Origin: Peptostreptococcaceae bacterium
GTDB lineage: Bacteria > Bacillota > Clostridia > Peptostreptococcales > Anaerovoracaceae
Reading direction: 5' to 3'
Assembly: GCA_016650115.1 (NCBI GenBank)
Contig: JAENWI010000104.1
Span: 1-5,778 of the forward strand
DNA length: 5,778 nucleotides
Shown piece after piece: positions 5,378 through 5,778 of this stretch. A program made the translations under genes and the position numbers. The number at the start of each line of letters is the position of its first letter. The stretch's first letter is position 1. The notes beneath the pieces are model-generated. The model was not told where the DNA came from and searched no databases. It saw only the letters and a program-made list of their open reading frames with translations.

Positions 5378-5575
5378 CCTACTTCAGAATAATTTTCAAC
5401 CTGATTTAGAATAATTTTCAACCTGATTTAGAATAATTTTCAACCTGGTTTAGAATAATTTTCAGCCTGATTTAGAATAGTTTTCAGCCTGATTTAGAAT
5501 AATTTTCAACCTGATTTAGAATAGTTTTCAGCCTGATTTAGAATAATTTTCAACCTGGTTCGGAGAAATCCTCAC
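5378..5575. repeat. 22-bp tandem repeat array, nine units
   Basis: The unit CCTGATTTAGAATAATTTTCAA is repeated with no spacers from 5378, beginning 7 bp after the stop of the unknown gene. Unit starts are 5378, 5400, 5422, 5444, 5466, 5488, 5510, 5532 and 5554. The first and last units are degenerate. The seven inner units differ only at three sites (GA/GG, AATAA/AATAG, CAA/CAG). The length is not a multiple of three, so the array is not a coding repeat. The unit is close to two helical turns. Confidence 0.97.
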
Positions 5576-5585
5576 CCGGTTTTTT
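5552..5585 (+). terminator. Probable intrinsic terminator of the unknown gene
   Basis: AACC/GGTT (5552-5555 with 5578-5581), GGT/ACC (5557-5559 with 5574-5576) and GGA/TCC (5562-5564 with 5569-5571) form a broken stem around a GAAA loop, followed by six T's (5580-5585). It is formed partly from the last degenerate 22-bp unit. The mismatches lower confidence, but the stem plus T-run is in the right place and orientation. Confidence 0.55.
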
Positions 5586-5621
5586 GAATAATCATATGAT
5601 ATTTCATCATTCATTTTAAGG

Positions 5622-5778
5622 TTATATATTTTTAGTCAGTATATCAAATATCGACTTATTTATTTTTTTGACAGGTGCTTTTGTAATATTTGCAGCCACG
5701 ACAATATGCATGTCAAGCGCCGGACAAATCCAGAAGCTTGCACGAAAACCGTCATCATTACCCTCATGACCGTACAAG
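5622..5778 (-). CDS. C-terminal end of a class C beta-lactamase-like serine hydrolase (partial)
   Basis: Reading from the window edge on the minus strand gives 51 residues and a TAA stop (5622-5624); the gene continues beyond 5778. The fragment begins LYGHEGNDDGFRASFWICP, followed by LDMHIVVAANIT and a basic tail. The HEG in YGHEGNDDGF is in the place of the third catalytic motif (KTG or H-x-G) of the class C beta-lactamase / DD-peptidase / esterase superfamily, and the following GFRASFW...IVVAAN matches the last beta strands of that fold. These proteins hydrolyse beta-lactams, D-Ala peptides or esters; which one cannot be told from the tail. The Ser-x-x-Lys and Tyr motifs are outside the window. 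No clear terminator follows on this strand. Confidence 0.75.
   Translation of the reverse strand, partial: LYGHEGNDDGFRASFWICPALDMHIVVAANITKAPVKKINKSIFDILTKNI

Noticed and set aside
5378..5575. 22-bp array as a CRISPR array
   Set aside because: The units are directly adjacent with no unique spacers, and no cas gene is visible.
5587..5621. AT-rich imperfect hairpin (AATGATGAAATATCATAT on the minus strand) as terminator of the serine hydrolase gene
   Set aside because: The stem is short and almost all A-T, and no T-run follows in that direction.

Overview
The window is AT-rich and looks like a chromosomal segment of a low-GC Gram-positive anaerobe, probably a member of the Clostridia or Tissierellia. 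The signs are an S-box (SAM-I) leader with a Firmicutes-style transcription terminator, strong AGGAG-type ribosome binding sites, a TTG start, and a QueG-like double [4Fe-4S] protein. The assignment comes from these general features; no marker gene fixes the genus.

Layout, left to right. A rightward gene (103-954) encodes a QueG/epoxyqueuosine-reductase-like iron-sulfur protein. It converges on a leftward operon, and the two share a near-perfect bidirectional terminator (988-1026). The leftward operon is metK (S-adenosylmethionine synthetase, 2409-3593) followed 10 bp later by an aspartate kinase gene (1079-2398). It has a consensus promoter (3887-3914) and a complete SAM-I riboswitch with aptamer, antiterminator and terminator (3675-3857). 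Aspartate kinase feeds the aspartate-to-methionine pathway and MetK converts methionine to SAM, so SAM would shut down both the first committed step and the last one. Divergent from this operon, and with its own promoter, is a single gene (4186-5370) for a 394-residue acidic protein that I do not recognise. It ends in a probable terminator (5552-5585). At the right edge, 5622-5778 (minus strand) is the C-terminal end of a class C beta-lactamase-like serine hydrolase.

The less ordinary content is in the intergenic DNA. The lysC 3' end and terminator (about 988-1091) and the region upstream of the metK promoter (about 3928-4021) are diverged copies of one roughly 100-bp element in inverted orientation, so the S-box operon is bracketed by an inverted repeat. 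Both copies carry perfect DnaA-box 9-mers inside hairpins. A core of the element (TCGGATGCTTAT) has been amplified as a 12-bp tandem array just upstream of the promoter of the unknown gene. Directly after that gene lies a second, unrelated array of about nine 22-bp repeats (5378-5575). I see no transposase, CRISPR array, tRNA or rRNA. Apart from the repeats there is no evidence of a new multi-gene system; the unrecognised gene with repeat arrays on both sides is the best candidate for something undescribed.
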